DNA of 64,000 bases from assembly GCF_026262505.1 (NCBI RefSeq), contig NC_067207.1, positions 9,950,082 to 10,014,081 on the forward strand. The letters are read 5' to 3'. Of the stretch, positions 49,220 through 57,682 are shown one piece after another (the first letter of the stretch is position 1; every line of letters begins with the position of its first letter). The position numbers and the translations under genes are program-made. This stretch comes from Trichomonas vaginalis G3 (taxonomy: Eukaryota > Parabasalia > Trichomonadida > Trichomonadidae). Below the pieces are notes generated by a model. That model did no database searches. It was not told the origin of the DNA and worked only from the letters and a program-made list of their open reading frames with translations.

Positions 49220-49957
49220 ATGTCATCACCAAGAAGAACCAGGACTCCTAAAAAGGCTGAACCAAAATCAAGCCCAGCACCTGTAACAAGAGTTAGGAAT
49301 GTAACAAGTCCATTAAGGACAATTAATGAAACAGACAATATTTCCTCAGATTTTTTAAAAGAGATATACTTTCCAAATAATGACTTTGTTAAAGGAGTTA
49401 TCACAAGGAAGAAGGTAACCAAAATAAACGGAATTAGACATTATTTTTATTACACTCAGGAAAACGAAGAAAATATGATCGCAAAAGCAAAAACATTCTC
49501 CGCAAAAACAATTCCGATTACAGCAGGTAACGAAATACATTTAAGCTCTCCTTCTTTTATTGCCGAACTCAACATGTTATACGAAAATTCTCATTTTTCT
49601 CTTATTACAAGAGAATCGAACCCAGATTCAGTCATGGACATTGATTTTCATTTGCCACGCCAGGCATCCGATGGAGACAGAAAAATGAAAGTATTTTTCT
49701 TGTTTGAACCAAATTACCCTTCACCATTAGTCAATACATCAATAAATGATGAACCTGCTTTTGGGGATGTTCAGCGTCAAATATCAATTAAAAATTGCAT
49801 ACTCAAAAATCAAGATAATGAACAACAACTTATTATCATTAGAAAGACAAGAAAAGATACAATTGAAATCACATCAAAGTTAAATATACTCCCTGTATGC
49901 ATATTTGCATTAGGAATTGCTTCATTTCTTGGAAAGAAACCACATTCTTCTTTCTAA
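49220..49957 (+). CDS. Tubby-like C-terminal-domain protein
   Basis: Encodes 245 residues from the ATG at 49220 (M-S-S-P-R-R-T-R-T-P-K-K). A Ser/Pro/Arg-rich N-terminal ~55 residues precede a Tubby-type barrel: H-Y-F-Y-Y-T-Q-E-N, M-I-A-K-A-K-T, F-I-A-E-L-N-M-L-Y-E-N-S-H-F-S-L-I, and the signature end S-I-K-N-C-I-L ... I-I-I-R-K-T-R-K-D-T-I-E ... F-A-L-G-I-A-S-F-L-G-K-K, matching 'SVKNFQL..GRVGKDxFxMD...FAIcLSSFDGK' of Tubby/TULP. Tubby domains bind PI(4,5)P2 at membranes; here the basic residues needed are plausible but not checked. An in-frame ATG at 49118 is considered less likely. Confidence 0.72.
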   Translation: MSSPRRTRTPKKAEPKSSPAPVTRVRNVTSPLRTINETDNISSDFLKEIYFPNNDFVKGVITRKKVTKINGIRHYFYYTQENEENMIAKAKTFSAKTIPITAGNEIHLSSPSFIAELNMLYENSHFSLITRESNPDSVMDIDFHLPRQASDGDRKMKVFFLFEPNYPSPLVNTSINDEPAFGDVQRQISIKNCILKNQDNEQQLIIIRKTRKDTIEITSKLNILPVCIFALGIASFLGKKPHSSF

Positions 49958-50319
49958 GTATATTTTGTATACTATATATTTGTAATGTATATATACACAT
50001 ATCAGATATTTGTTTTTAAACATGGATATTTTTCAAATGCTTCCTATTTGGTTTTTTTTAATCTATATTTTCATAATACTATAAATTCATGAATTCTATC
50101 TATTCTCATCCTTGAGTATTCATGTTAAATGACAAAAATCCTCAATCGGCATTGATAAATTCTATATAATCGATACTGGAAATAATAATAATAGGGGAAA
50201 GGATGGATAGTTCATTTGAAGAATGATTGAATTCAGGATGGTTAAATGAAATACATCGTTTAAAGTCTAGATTGGGTAATCATCGTTCTGTTCAATAATA
50301 AAAAAAATTCTCAAAAAAT
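49958..50319. other. Intergenic region
   Basis: About 360 AT-rich bases; no feature seen apart from TCATCGTTC about 40 bases before the next ATG. Confidence 0.4.
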
Positions 50320-51141
50320 ATGGAAGAAATCCATGATTCTTTCTATGCTGGACTCTACTCCAAGGTTCTTTCAGACACAAAAGATATGAAGAAGCTTGAT
50401 GAGCAGACAGAATTTATGGTTTTACGCGCTAGATTAAATCTTGGACAAACAGATTTCGTATTGAATCAAGTTAAAGCCCAGGCCAATGATATGCATAAAG
50501 GAGTTTATCTCATTGCTCAGGCCAAGAAATGTAACAACGAGACTGAAATTGCCAATTTAATTCCAGTTGGTGACGAACAGACAGTTGCAACAAATCCATA
50601 TTATGCAATTTCAAAGGCTATGCTATATATTATGTCAGATAACATACCAGATGCTCTCTTAACGTTAAATGGAAACACAAATTCAGAGGCAATTGCCGAA
50701 AGAATACATTGTTTATTACTTTTGAATAGACCCGACCTTGCTCAAAAGGAATTAGAGAATATTAGTGAGCAAGTCCTTAAAAGTATTTGGACTGCTTTTG
50801 TTTCACTTTATTTAGAAAAAGACGAAATCAAGAAAGCACTTTATTCATTACAAGATATTGCAGATAGATTACCTCTCTCACCTCTACTCGCAAATGCAAT
50901 CAGTTGCTGTTATTGCGCTCTTGGCGAATGGGATAATGCTCAGATGTCAATTCAAAATGCTTCTGAGAACTTCCCTAATGATGATAGCATCATGATTAAC
51001 CAGGCAGTTGCTTTACATCGCGGAACAGATTATGAAAAACTCAAACAACAAATTCAAATGGTTATGAGCCTTAACAATAGCTACACAAAGTCTATCAACG
51101 ATATGCTTAAGGACTTCGATGATACAGCTTCAAGATTGTAA
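50320..51141 (+). CDS. Coatomer subunit epsilon (epsilon-COP)
   Basis: Encodes 273 residues, slightly shorter than animal epsilon-COP (~308). The N-terminus F-Y-A-G-L-Y-S-K-V-L resembles 'FYIGAYQQCINE', and the whole protein is a row of TPR-like helix pairs, with the family segment A-I-S-C-C-Y-C-A-L-G-E-W-D-N-A near residue 200 and N-Q-A-V-A-L-H-R-G near 235 (cf. 'NLIVLSQHLGKP'). Part of the COPI B-subcomplex with alpha- and beta'-COP for Golgi-to-ER vesicles. Confidence 0.8.
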   Translation: MEEIHDSFYAGLYSKVLSDTKDMKKLDEQTEFMVLRARLNLGQTDFVLNQVKAQANDMHKGVYLIAQAKKCNNETEIANLIPVGDEQTVATNPYYAISKAMLYIMSDNIPDALLTLNGNTNSEAIAERIHCLLLLNRPDLAQKELENISEQVLKSIWTAFVSLYLEKDEIKKALYSLQDIADRLPLSPLLANAISCCYCALGEWDNAQMSIQNASENFPNDDSIMINQAVALHRGTDYEKLKQQIQMVMSLNNSYTKSINDMLKDFDDTASRL

Positions 51142-51429
51142 ATTATTTTTCGTTATATCTTTTAAAAATTATGTCTTTATGAATTTATAGCATTTCAACA
51201 ATCTCGTATATCTTAATTTTTTTAAAAATAAGAACAAAAATCCAATTTCATTTTTGGAATTTTCTCAAAAACCGAAATTAATTGAAAACTTGTAGTAGAA
51301 GTCAACATAAATATAATAAAAAGAAATTTTGAAAGAATGATAAAAAACAAATAATTTAGTAATAATTAGGTCACTCAAGAGTTATTAATTATCACCACTT
51401 TTCTATCAACTACAAAAATAATATATAAA
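51142..51429. other. Short intergenic region between convergent genes
   Basis: About 290 AT-rich bases; nothing recognised. Confidence 0.4.
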
Positions 51430-52587
51430 TCACTTAAGAAGGGAAGGCATTGATGCAGACTTCAAATGAGAAGGAGATCTTGAAAACATTCCCTCATAGA
51501 CATATGCCTGAGCAAAAATTTCCTCAATGCTATCCTTTGTCCACGAAGCTGGATCGATTGACTGCAAAAATATGACAAATTCGCTGTGATTCAAAGGAAT
51601 TAGCTTTGCAGAGAGAAATTCCATCATTGCTGCACATACATATATATGGGTTGTGGCAACATGGTTATGTCTGGCCAAATAAGAATCCCAGATTCTAAAT
51701 GTAATTTCCATCGAAAATTCTCTAACCAATAAACAGTTTACCCATCTGAAAGCAAACTCCTGGTATTGAATTTCCTCTTTCATGATGTGTTTGGATAGTT
51801 CTGGGGCGACTCTGTCAACAATATTCTGCAAACTTTCGAGCATTTTATATAAACCTGGTTGGTCCTTTGTATATAGATCTTGAAGGCCATCAAGAAGCTT
51901 AGAGAAGCACCAGAAACAATCTGCTTCGACTTCTTGAAGAGTTTTTTCATCGACTTCATCAATATTTTCTTTCATTGCTAGATCGCGAGCTGTGGCGCAA
52001 TCAGGAACAAAAGGTAGTAGGAATGCAAAGAAGAAAGGCTGTAAAACATCGTTCATTCCTTGAACATATCCTGATGCTGGATGTCGAACTGAATAAACAA
52101 AGAGAACCCTCTCGAATAAATTTTTAACACGCAGATTTCTTAATATTGCAACACTTGTTCGAGGTAAATCTTTTTGAATTTGGCTGATTGTAGTTTTTTG
52201 CGCATTTGTCCAATAATTTCTTTGGCTTTCACCATAAACACGTCCCATACAATCAAAATAATCTCCACGTTTATGGATTAATGTTTGCTCTGTTAATGAA
52301 GTATTTACTGGTTCATAATCCAAAAACAATCTCCATATTCTGGCTCGATGCTGACTTGGAATGCCAGCCCAGGCCATATTTCTAATTTTTTCTAAATCTA
52401 TAATCGGTTCTTGAAGAAGTTGTTCAATTTGTAATTCTCTCTTTAAATTTGTAGATGAACTACGAGTGAGAGTTTCAGGTGTACTAGGCTTCGAATTAGT
52501 TTCTATATTGCCACTTTTAGTACGAAATCGTGAGAAGAAAGATGCTTTTTCACTCATTGGATCGATTTTTTTATCGTTTTTTAACAT
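51430..52587 (-). CDS. TBC-domain Rab GTPase-activating protein (TBC1D22-like)
   Basis: Encodes 385 residues from ATG 52587. A Ser-rich N-terminus precedes a complete TBC domain: W-A-G-I-P-S-Q-H-R-A-R-I-W, the arginine-finger motif I-Q-K-D-L-P-R-T (I137, D140, R143) and the glutamine-finger motif Y-V-Q-G-M-N (Q176), then E-A-D-C-F-W-C-F, and W-V-N-C-L-L-V-R-E-F and R-I-W-D-S-Y-L. Both catalytic fingers are intact, so it should stimulate GTP hydrolysis on a Rab. The order and the W-V-N-C-L-L-x-R-E segment are closest to TBC1D22/Gyp1. The frame stays open 12 codons to a TTG that is not considered a start. Confidence 0.9.
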   Translation of the reverse strand: MLKNDKKIDPMSEKASFFSRFRTKSGNIETNSKPSTPETLTRSSSTNLKRELQIEQLLQEPIIDLEKIRNMAWAGIPSQHRARIWRLFLDYEPVNTSLTEQTLIHKRGDYFDCMGRVYGESQRNYWTNAQKTTISQIQKDLPRTSVAILRNLRVKNLFERVLFVYSVRHPASGYVQGMNDVLQPFFFAFLLPFVPDCATARDLAMKENIDEVDEKTLQEVEADCFWCFSKLLDGLQDLYTKDQPGLYKMLESLQNIVDRVAPELSKHIMKEEIQYQEFAFRWVNCLLVREFSMEITFRIWDSYLARHNHVATTHIYVCAAMMEFLSAKLIPLNHSEFVIFLQSIDPASWTKDSIEEIFAQAYVYEGMFSRSPSHLKSASMPSLLK

Positions 52588-53591
52588 AAAAAAAGAATCA
52601 CAACTGTGTTTTTGAGCCTTCAAGAAGATAAAATAGCTTCAAACACTGTTTACTCATATAGGTCAGCAGCGTTACTTCTCACATACGATTTTTACAGTGT
52701 TGTTTACTTTTTTTTGAATGAATCATGCCAAATAGAAGGTGCATAAACATCCAATCTGCTGAGCTCATGCCTTCGAATTCTTATTGGTGTAACCTTTTCG
52801 AAATATGAAATCCTCAAAAACCCTAATATTTAATAAACAGATTTGCGTTATAATCAAACACGAGGGCATCATACTTTAATATATCAGCAAGAGATGAGAT
52901 ATTCTTGATTGAATATTGATGTTTGTTGGTATTTGAAATGAGAATTTATATTAACTCAAAAATCACGTTTTCATTCGTTTTCAACCCATATTATCGCTAT
53001 TGTAACGTGCAAAGCACATGAATTCACAATTACAGGAAAATGCACCAAGAACGCAAATTTTTGATTTCGAAATTTCAATTCTTATTGCTTTTTGAGAATT
53101 CTGAATAAAAAATGCAAATAATTTATTATATACTGAAATGCAATAATCATCAGATAAAACTTTATTTGGAGTTTTGCCTTTCAAAATTTGATTTTATGTA
53201 GAATTTCAAATGAATCACATCACAATCATGTGCTAAAAATATTTTAGTGAATTTTTTGTGGCATATATCTTTTTAAATTGACACACTTTCAAATTCAACC
53301 CATCATAAAAAACAGATTTTTAAAATTAAAATATTTTAAATTCACGCTGTGCCTCATAATTCTAGATAATCCTAACTTTTTAACACGCACTCACAAAAAA
53401 AGTGATTTGATTTTCAATTTTTTAATAAAGTTTTTTGATTGTTCCATATTTAATGTATATCGTTTTTTATATATTATTTGAAGGAAATCTAACGGTCTGA
53501 AAAATACTGGATATCAACAACTCAATACAATAAGAAATATTTATTGTTTATTTCATTGGCCAATTTTGAATGGTTTCCTTGAAAAAATTGA
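52588..53591. other. Divergent AT-rich intergenic region
   Basis: About 1 kb between the TBC gene and the Ulp1-type gene. Short open frames at 52981 and 53278 are AT-driven. An ATG at 53570 precedes the protease one base out of frame. Confidence 0.4.
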
Positions 53592-54272
53592 GGCATCCAA
53601 TTTCTCAAAAAAATTTTGTTCTCCCCTATCCTAGCGCATATTGACGACGTTAGTTGTACTAGGGAAAACCTTGAGACGCTCAAGATTGGTGGGAAAATAG
53701 ATGACACAATTGTTCACTTTCTTTGTGCATTGGAAGCCCATCGATTTGATAAGGAACTTGCCTTATACAAATTCGTTTCCCCATCAGTTACGCAACTACT
53801 TCAAAGATTAGACACAGAAAAAGCAACGGAAATTATCGAAACAGCCTCATTTGAAAAGTATGATATAATTTTCTTTCCATTATCAAATTTGAAAGGTGAT
53901 TTGATGGGACATTGGTCTTTGCTTATATGGTACCGTACAATGAAAAACACATTTTTGCATTTCGACTCTCTCAAAAATGTGAATGTTGTCCCAGCCAAAC
54001 ATTTAACAGACAAAATAGCTGAAGGCCTTAAAATTAAGAACTACAGCTTCAAGAATATGAAAGGGCCAATTCAGAACAACAACACAGATTGCGGCGTTTA
54101 TCTTATGGCAACAATGGATGAAATTGCTACCACAAGAAAAATTTCAGAGCACTTAAAGTCAAAAATAACCCCTGAATATATTACGAAATTCAGAATCGCT
54201 CTTAGTTCTTGTATAACTCATTATAACGCGACTCTCAGCGGATGGGAGAATTATCGTAACTTTTTGTTATGA
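53592..54272 (+). CDS. Ulp1/SENP8 (C48) family cysteine protease; no in-frame ATG at the start
   Basis: The open frame runs from 53592 to 54272 (226 residues). The catalytic set is complete: G-H-W-S-L-L (His107), H-F-D-S-L (Asp125), P-I-Q-N-N-N-T-D-C-G (Gln161, Cys167). The small size and S-x-x-D-x-x-x-C-x start fit a single C48 domain such as SENP8/NEDP1. It should remove SUMO, NEDD8 or a similar modifier. The N-terminus begins within a few residues of the domain, but no in-frame ATG exists; M-V-S-L-K-K-L-R-H-P from ATG 53570 would join if one base of an A7 run were absent. An assembly indel or non-ATG start are both possible. Confidence 0.78.
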   Translation, partial: GIQFLKKILFSPILAHIDDVSCTRENLETLKIGGKIDDTIVHFLCALEAHRFDKELALYKFVSPSVTQLLQRLDTEKATEIIETASFEKYDIIFFPLSNLKGDLMGHWSLLIWYRTMKNTFLHFDSLKNVNVVPAKHLTDKIAEGLKIKNYSFKNMKGPIQNNNTDCGVYLMATMDEIATTRKISEHLKSKITPEYITKFRIALSSCITHYNATLSGWENYRNFLL

Positions 54273-54717
54273 GAAGATTTTTTGTTATAGATCACGCATT
54301 TCTTTTTATAGTTTCTTTTGTTTGTATGTAAAATTTTCCTTTCTATCTTTAATTTTCATTGATTCACTCCTATATCAATACTCTGATTCCTAAATAACCG
54401 CAAATTTAAGGAGTTGCATTAGCAACAACAGAACAATTTTATTCGCACATTAAAATTTATCCTATTGTCTTCATTTTTTGTGCCCAATCAGATTTCATAA
54501 TCAAATCAAAGTTTATTCAGAATTCCACAACCTAAAATTCCATTGAAAAAAAATTTGATATCCACAACACTGCTTTATTAGATCTCTCACATTGTAATTA
54601 TAACAAGCTTCATGTAGGATGACTCAAATCATATATGGAAATCTTAAATTCCATTTATCAAATTTTGGAAAATTTAAATTATTTTTTGATTTGAAAATAA
54701 TAAATACATAAACAAGT
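54273..54717. other. Intergenic region between convergent genes
   Basis: About 445 AT-rich bases, nothing recognised. Confidence 0.4.
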
Positions 54718-55137
54718 TTATTCTTGTGTCTGGGAAGCATCCTTACCCTTCTTTGGATTGCCAAGGAGGACCTTGTGGATGTGTGGAACAACACCTGCAG
54801 AAGCGATGGTGATGTTGGAGAGTAATTGGTTCAATTCTTCATCGTTACGAACGGCAAGCATGATGTGACGTGGAGAGATACGTGTCTTCTTGTTATCACG
54901 AGCAGCGTTACCGGCAAGTTCGAGAACTTCGACAGTAAGATATTCAAGAACAGCAGCCATGAAGACTGGAGCACCAGCACCGACACGCTCACCATAACGG
55001 CCTTCACGGAGGAATCTGTGAAGACGGCCGACTGGGAACTGAAGACCGGCACGAGATGAACGTGTCTTTGGATGTTGGCGTTCACCATCTACTGCTGTCT
55101 TTGTTGCTGTTTTCTTAACACCTTTCTTAGCTGGCAT
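54718..55137 (-). CDS. Histone H2A with SQ/TQ C-terminus
   Basis: Encodes 139 residues from ATG 55137. H2A core is unmistakable: [53 protein letters not shown] and [10 protein letters not shown]. The acidic-patch residues look intact. The tail ends D-A-S-Q-T-Q-E: SQ and TQ are ATM/ATR-type sites as in H2A.X, although the classical SQ(E/D)-hydrophobic end is not exact. The frame is open 16 codons upstream, but that lies within the promoter. Head-to-head with H2B; C-ending codons. Confidence 0.95.
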   Translation of the reverse strand: MPAKKGVKKTATKTAVDGERQHPKTRSSRAGLQFPVGRLHRFLREGRYGERVGAGAPVFMAAVLEYLTVEVLELAGNAARDNKKTRISPRHIMLAVRNDEELNQLLSNITIASAGVVPHIHKVLLGNPKKGKDASQTQE

Positions 55138-55201
55138 TATCAATGAATGAGGTGAACAATTTCCCCGCCATTTAATAACCTTCATTATTCAAAATTTTCA
55201 T

Positions 55202-55249
55202 GGTGCAAAATGTCATATTGAATATTTTCCGAATATGCCATTTTGCACC
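55202..55249. promoter_or_regulatory. Palindromic element in the shared H2A/H2B promoter
   Basis: GGTGCAAAATG (55202-55212) and its complement CATTTTGCACC (55239-55249) are the outer parts of 18-base arms (55202-55219, 55232-55249) that match at 17 of 18 positions around a 12-base centre. It lies in the middle of the 173-base H2A-H2B spacer, so it probably co-ordinates both histones from a symmetric factor site. Confidence 0.7.
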
Positions 55250-55310
55250 CATCAAATTTAGTAGCCTTTTTTTCAGACCATGGCGCCGAAAAAGTGATCA
55301 TTATTTTAGA

Positions 55311-55700
55311 ATGTCTTCCAAGAAGCCAGCCTCTAAAACACCAACAGAGAAGAAACCAGCCGTCGAGGGCGTCGATGCCGCCAACGCTGCCAAGCAAGAC
55401 AAGAAGCTTCGCCACAAGAAGCGTGCCGAAACATTCTCCTCCTACATCTTCAAGGTTCTTAAGCAGGTCCACCCAGATATCGGTATCTCCAACAAGGCTA
55501 TGATGGTCATGAACTCCTTCGTTACAGATATCTTCGAACGTATCGCTCAGGAAGGCGCTCGTCTTGTCGATATGAACGAACGTAACACACTTGGTTCCCG
55601 CGAAGTTCAGACAGCTGTTCGTCTTGTTCTTCCAGGCGATCTTGCCAAGCATGCCGTTTCAGAAGGTGGCAAGGCCGTTGCCAAGTTCAACGCAGAATAA
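55311..55700 (+). CDS. Histone H2B
   Basis: Encodes 129 residues from ATG 55311. Lys-rich N-tail, then the H2B fold: [59 protein letters not shown] and A-V-A-K-F. A TCATTATTTT initiator-like site lies 12 bases upstream. The frame is open to 55200 but this part is promoter. Pairs with H2A next door; strong C-ending codon use. Confidence 0.96.
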   Translation: MSSKKPASKTPTEKKPAVEGVDAANAAKQDKKLRHKKRAETFSSYIFKVLKQVHPDIGISNKAMMVMNSFVTDIFERIAQEGARLVDMNERNTLGSREVQTAVRLVLPGDLAKHAVSEGGKAVAKFNAE

Positions 55701-56191
55701 AATTGTTAGATTTATCTTTCAAATTAACATTTTTTCCTATTAGTATATATACATTAAAATAAATTTGAGAAATGTATTTAGAATTTTTAATTTGAATCAA
55801 ATGAGAAAGAAATTACTATGGAGTGGAAATTTCTTATACAATGTTCTTATGTTAATCTACATGTTATCGATAAGCAAATATTGTTTAGTAGTTAAATTTG
55901 ATACATATCGTTATCTGGCGGAATTTGATATATTATTGAGTATCTTGTATGAAATATAATGAATATATCGGTCCACATTAGCTGTAAATAGGATTTGTCT
56001 CACACCAATTGAGTAACACCTCTATGATTTGTTAGATAGTGATGCATCACTCTTTTCTTGGCCACTGTTTGAGATTTATAAGGTTAACTTTAAGTATTGG
56101 CAAATGCCATATAATTGGCTGAATAATACATATCCTCTTCAAAAGATCCCCTATAAATTTATAAAACTCTTGCCAGAATTTTCCAATTAGA
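55701..56191. other. AT-rich intergenic region
   Basis: About 490 bases; a 64-codon frame at 55765 is AT-driven and not called. Confidence 0.4.
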
Positions 56192-56241
56192 CTACTCGGA
56201 TTTTAATTTAAGATAGCCCTTAGTATGTTTTAGTCTTTCCC

Positions 56242-56898
56242 TCATAGGATTATCATCATTGTCCCAGCAAAAGATTCTTTTGAACCACATAGAAAGAGTA
56301 GAAGGTTTCTTTGGAGGATGCTCTTTTTTTTTCGAACAATTGTAAACATTTTCATTCGAAAAGACGATTCGGCTTCCTTTGGAAAAACACTGAAATTATG
56401 AAATTTCAAATCTTTCAGATTATCTTCATTAAAATGAAAGAAGAGTCGCTCTCCATATTGGAAACCTTCATATTCAAGAAATTTGAGTAAGTCATAATTA
56501 AATTTTGAAGGATCATCTTTGTATTTCCTGTAAATCGATTTACCGATTTTAATATTTGAAAAATCTGTAGTATCGTTTCGTGAGAATATGTCCAAAAGCT
56601 CAACAAAATTATTAACTTTTTCCACATCTAGCAAAGTTACAATTTCTTTCCAATTAGGATTATCTATAATTTCAGTTACAATTATTGCATTTGGACGATG
56701 TTCAACATAGAAATCGATAACCAAATGATTGAATAAATTGCCGGTCATTTCTGGTTCGCCGTAACATCCAATTTTATTCTTCTTTAAATAATCATTGAAG
56801 AATTTGTTGAATCTCTTATTTCTAATGTGAAGGCAATCATCGGGTAAATTGTGTCCTTTGCAATATTGATCATATTCAATATCCTTAGGATTCGACAT
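56242..56898 (-). CDS. Unknown protein with probable frame break near the C-terminus
   Basis: Encodes 218 residues from ATG 56898, with an ACACTTTT initiator-like site about 16 bases upstream. The first ~195 residues are polar and protein-like (H-N-L-P-D-D-C-L-H-I-R-N; N-L-F-N-H-L-V-I-D-F-Y-V-E-H-R-P-N). After a run of nine A's (about 56324-56332) the frame turns hydrophobic, whereas another frame continues in the original style: E-H-P-P-K-K-P-S-T-L-S-M-W-F-K-R-I then C-W-D-N-D-D-N-P-M-R-E-R, ending at 56192. This suggests a one-base error or mutation in the homopolymer and a true end at 56192. I do not recognise the family. Confidence 0.55.
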   Translation of the reverse strand: MSNPKDIEYDQYCKGHNLPDDCLHIRNKRFNKFFNDYLKKNKIGCYGEPEMTGNLFNHLVIDFYVEHRPNAIIVTEIIDNPNWKEIVTLLDVEKVNNFVELLDIFSRNDTTDFSNIKIGKSIYRKYKDDPSKFNYDLLKFLEYEGFQYGERLFFHFNEDNLKDLKFHNFSVFPKEAESSFRMKMFTIVRKKKSILQRNLLLFLCGSKESFAGTMMIIL

Positions 56899-56908
56899 TA
56901 AATTTTAT

Positions 56909-56916
56909 AAAAGTGT
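56909..56916 (-). promoter_or_regulatory. Inr-like site ACACTTTT
   Basis: Variant of TCACTTTT, about 16 bases before the ATG at 56898. Confidence 0.4.
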
Positions 56917-57097
56917 CAAAATTAAGGGTGCCCTTTATACGATAGACTACCCTCAGAAAAACACTTTTAAGGCTATTATATTGAGTACCTAGAATCTGGA
57001 TAATCCATACATTCGAGTTCTAATAAGGTTATTTATTTAATATTTACATTATCGTAATAGGGCATCTTTAAAATTTTTATCAACTTTTTTTAGTATC

Positions 57098-57326
57098 ATT
57101 GCACAATTTTTAGTAGTTGGTACGGCAGCCTTGGCAGCAGCAACATATTTTTTTTTAAAATAATCTCTGACTTTTTAGAATTAAATCTCCAAATAAAACC
57201 ACCGTTGGGGAAGTAATTGGTGAAATCAATGTTGGTATCAAGAACACTCCTCCATTGTTAGTCGTTATTACAAATTTGAATGAAGCCACAATTAAATATA
57301 ATTTTAATGCTGATTCTAATGTATGA
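57098..57326 (+). pseudogene. Remnant of a small membrane protein
   Basis: Two plus-strand frames look coding: 57098-57163 reads I-A-Q-F-L-V-V-G-T-A-A-L-A-A-A-T-Y-F-F (a membrane segment) and 57171-57326 reads K-T-T-V-G-E-V-I-G-E-I-N-V-G then T-P-P-L-L-V-V-I-T-N-L-N-E and ends at a stop. The frames differ, there is no ATG, and no recognisable intron signals. Unknown family. Confidence 0.4.
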
Positions 57327-57682
57327 CTCACCCTTAATAATATTTAGATAATGTGCTTTTAAATAAAGCAATAATTTATAAACAAATTCTTATTTAAAAC
57401 TACACAAGGTTTACAAACATGAATTTTGGCCATAAAATTTGATAATTTTGATTGTTTAAAACCGTTGAAATTTGAGAAGCTTTGTGTTATATAAAGTTGG
57501 TAAAAAGTATGGAGTGTTTGGCATCAAATTTTAACTTTAAATTATTAATATGGAATGTTTATTCTTATATAATGCAAGCATTACAATATTTAGTTCTTCT
57601 TAGCACCATGTTCAACTAATAATTTGACAATTTCTGTTGAATTCTCTTTGATTGCAATACTAAGGAGACATTCATTATTATC

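Noticed and set aside
55200-55310. 37-codon N-terminal extension of H2B from the ATG at 55200
   Set aside because: It reads through the promoter palindrome and precedes the initiator-like site; H2B begins at 55311.
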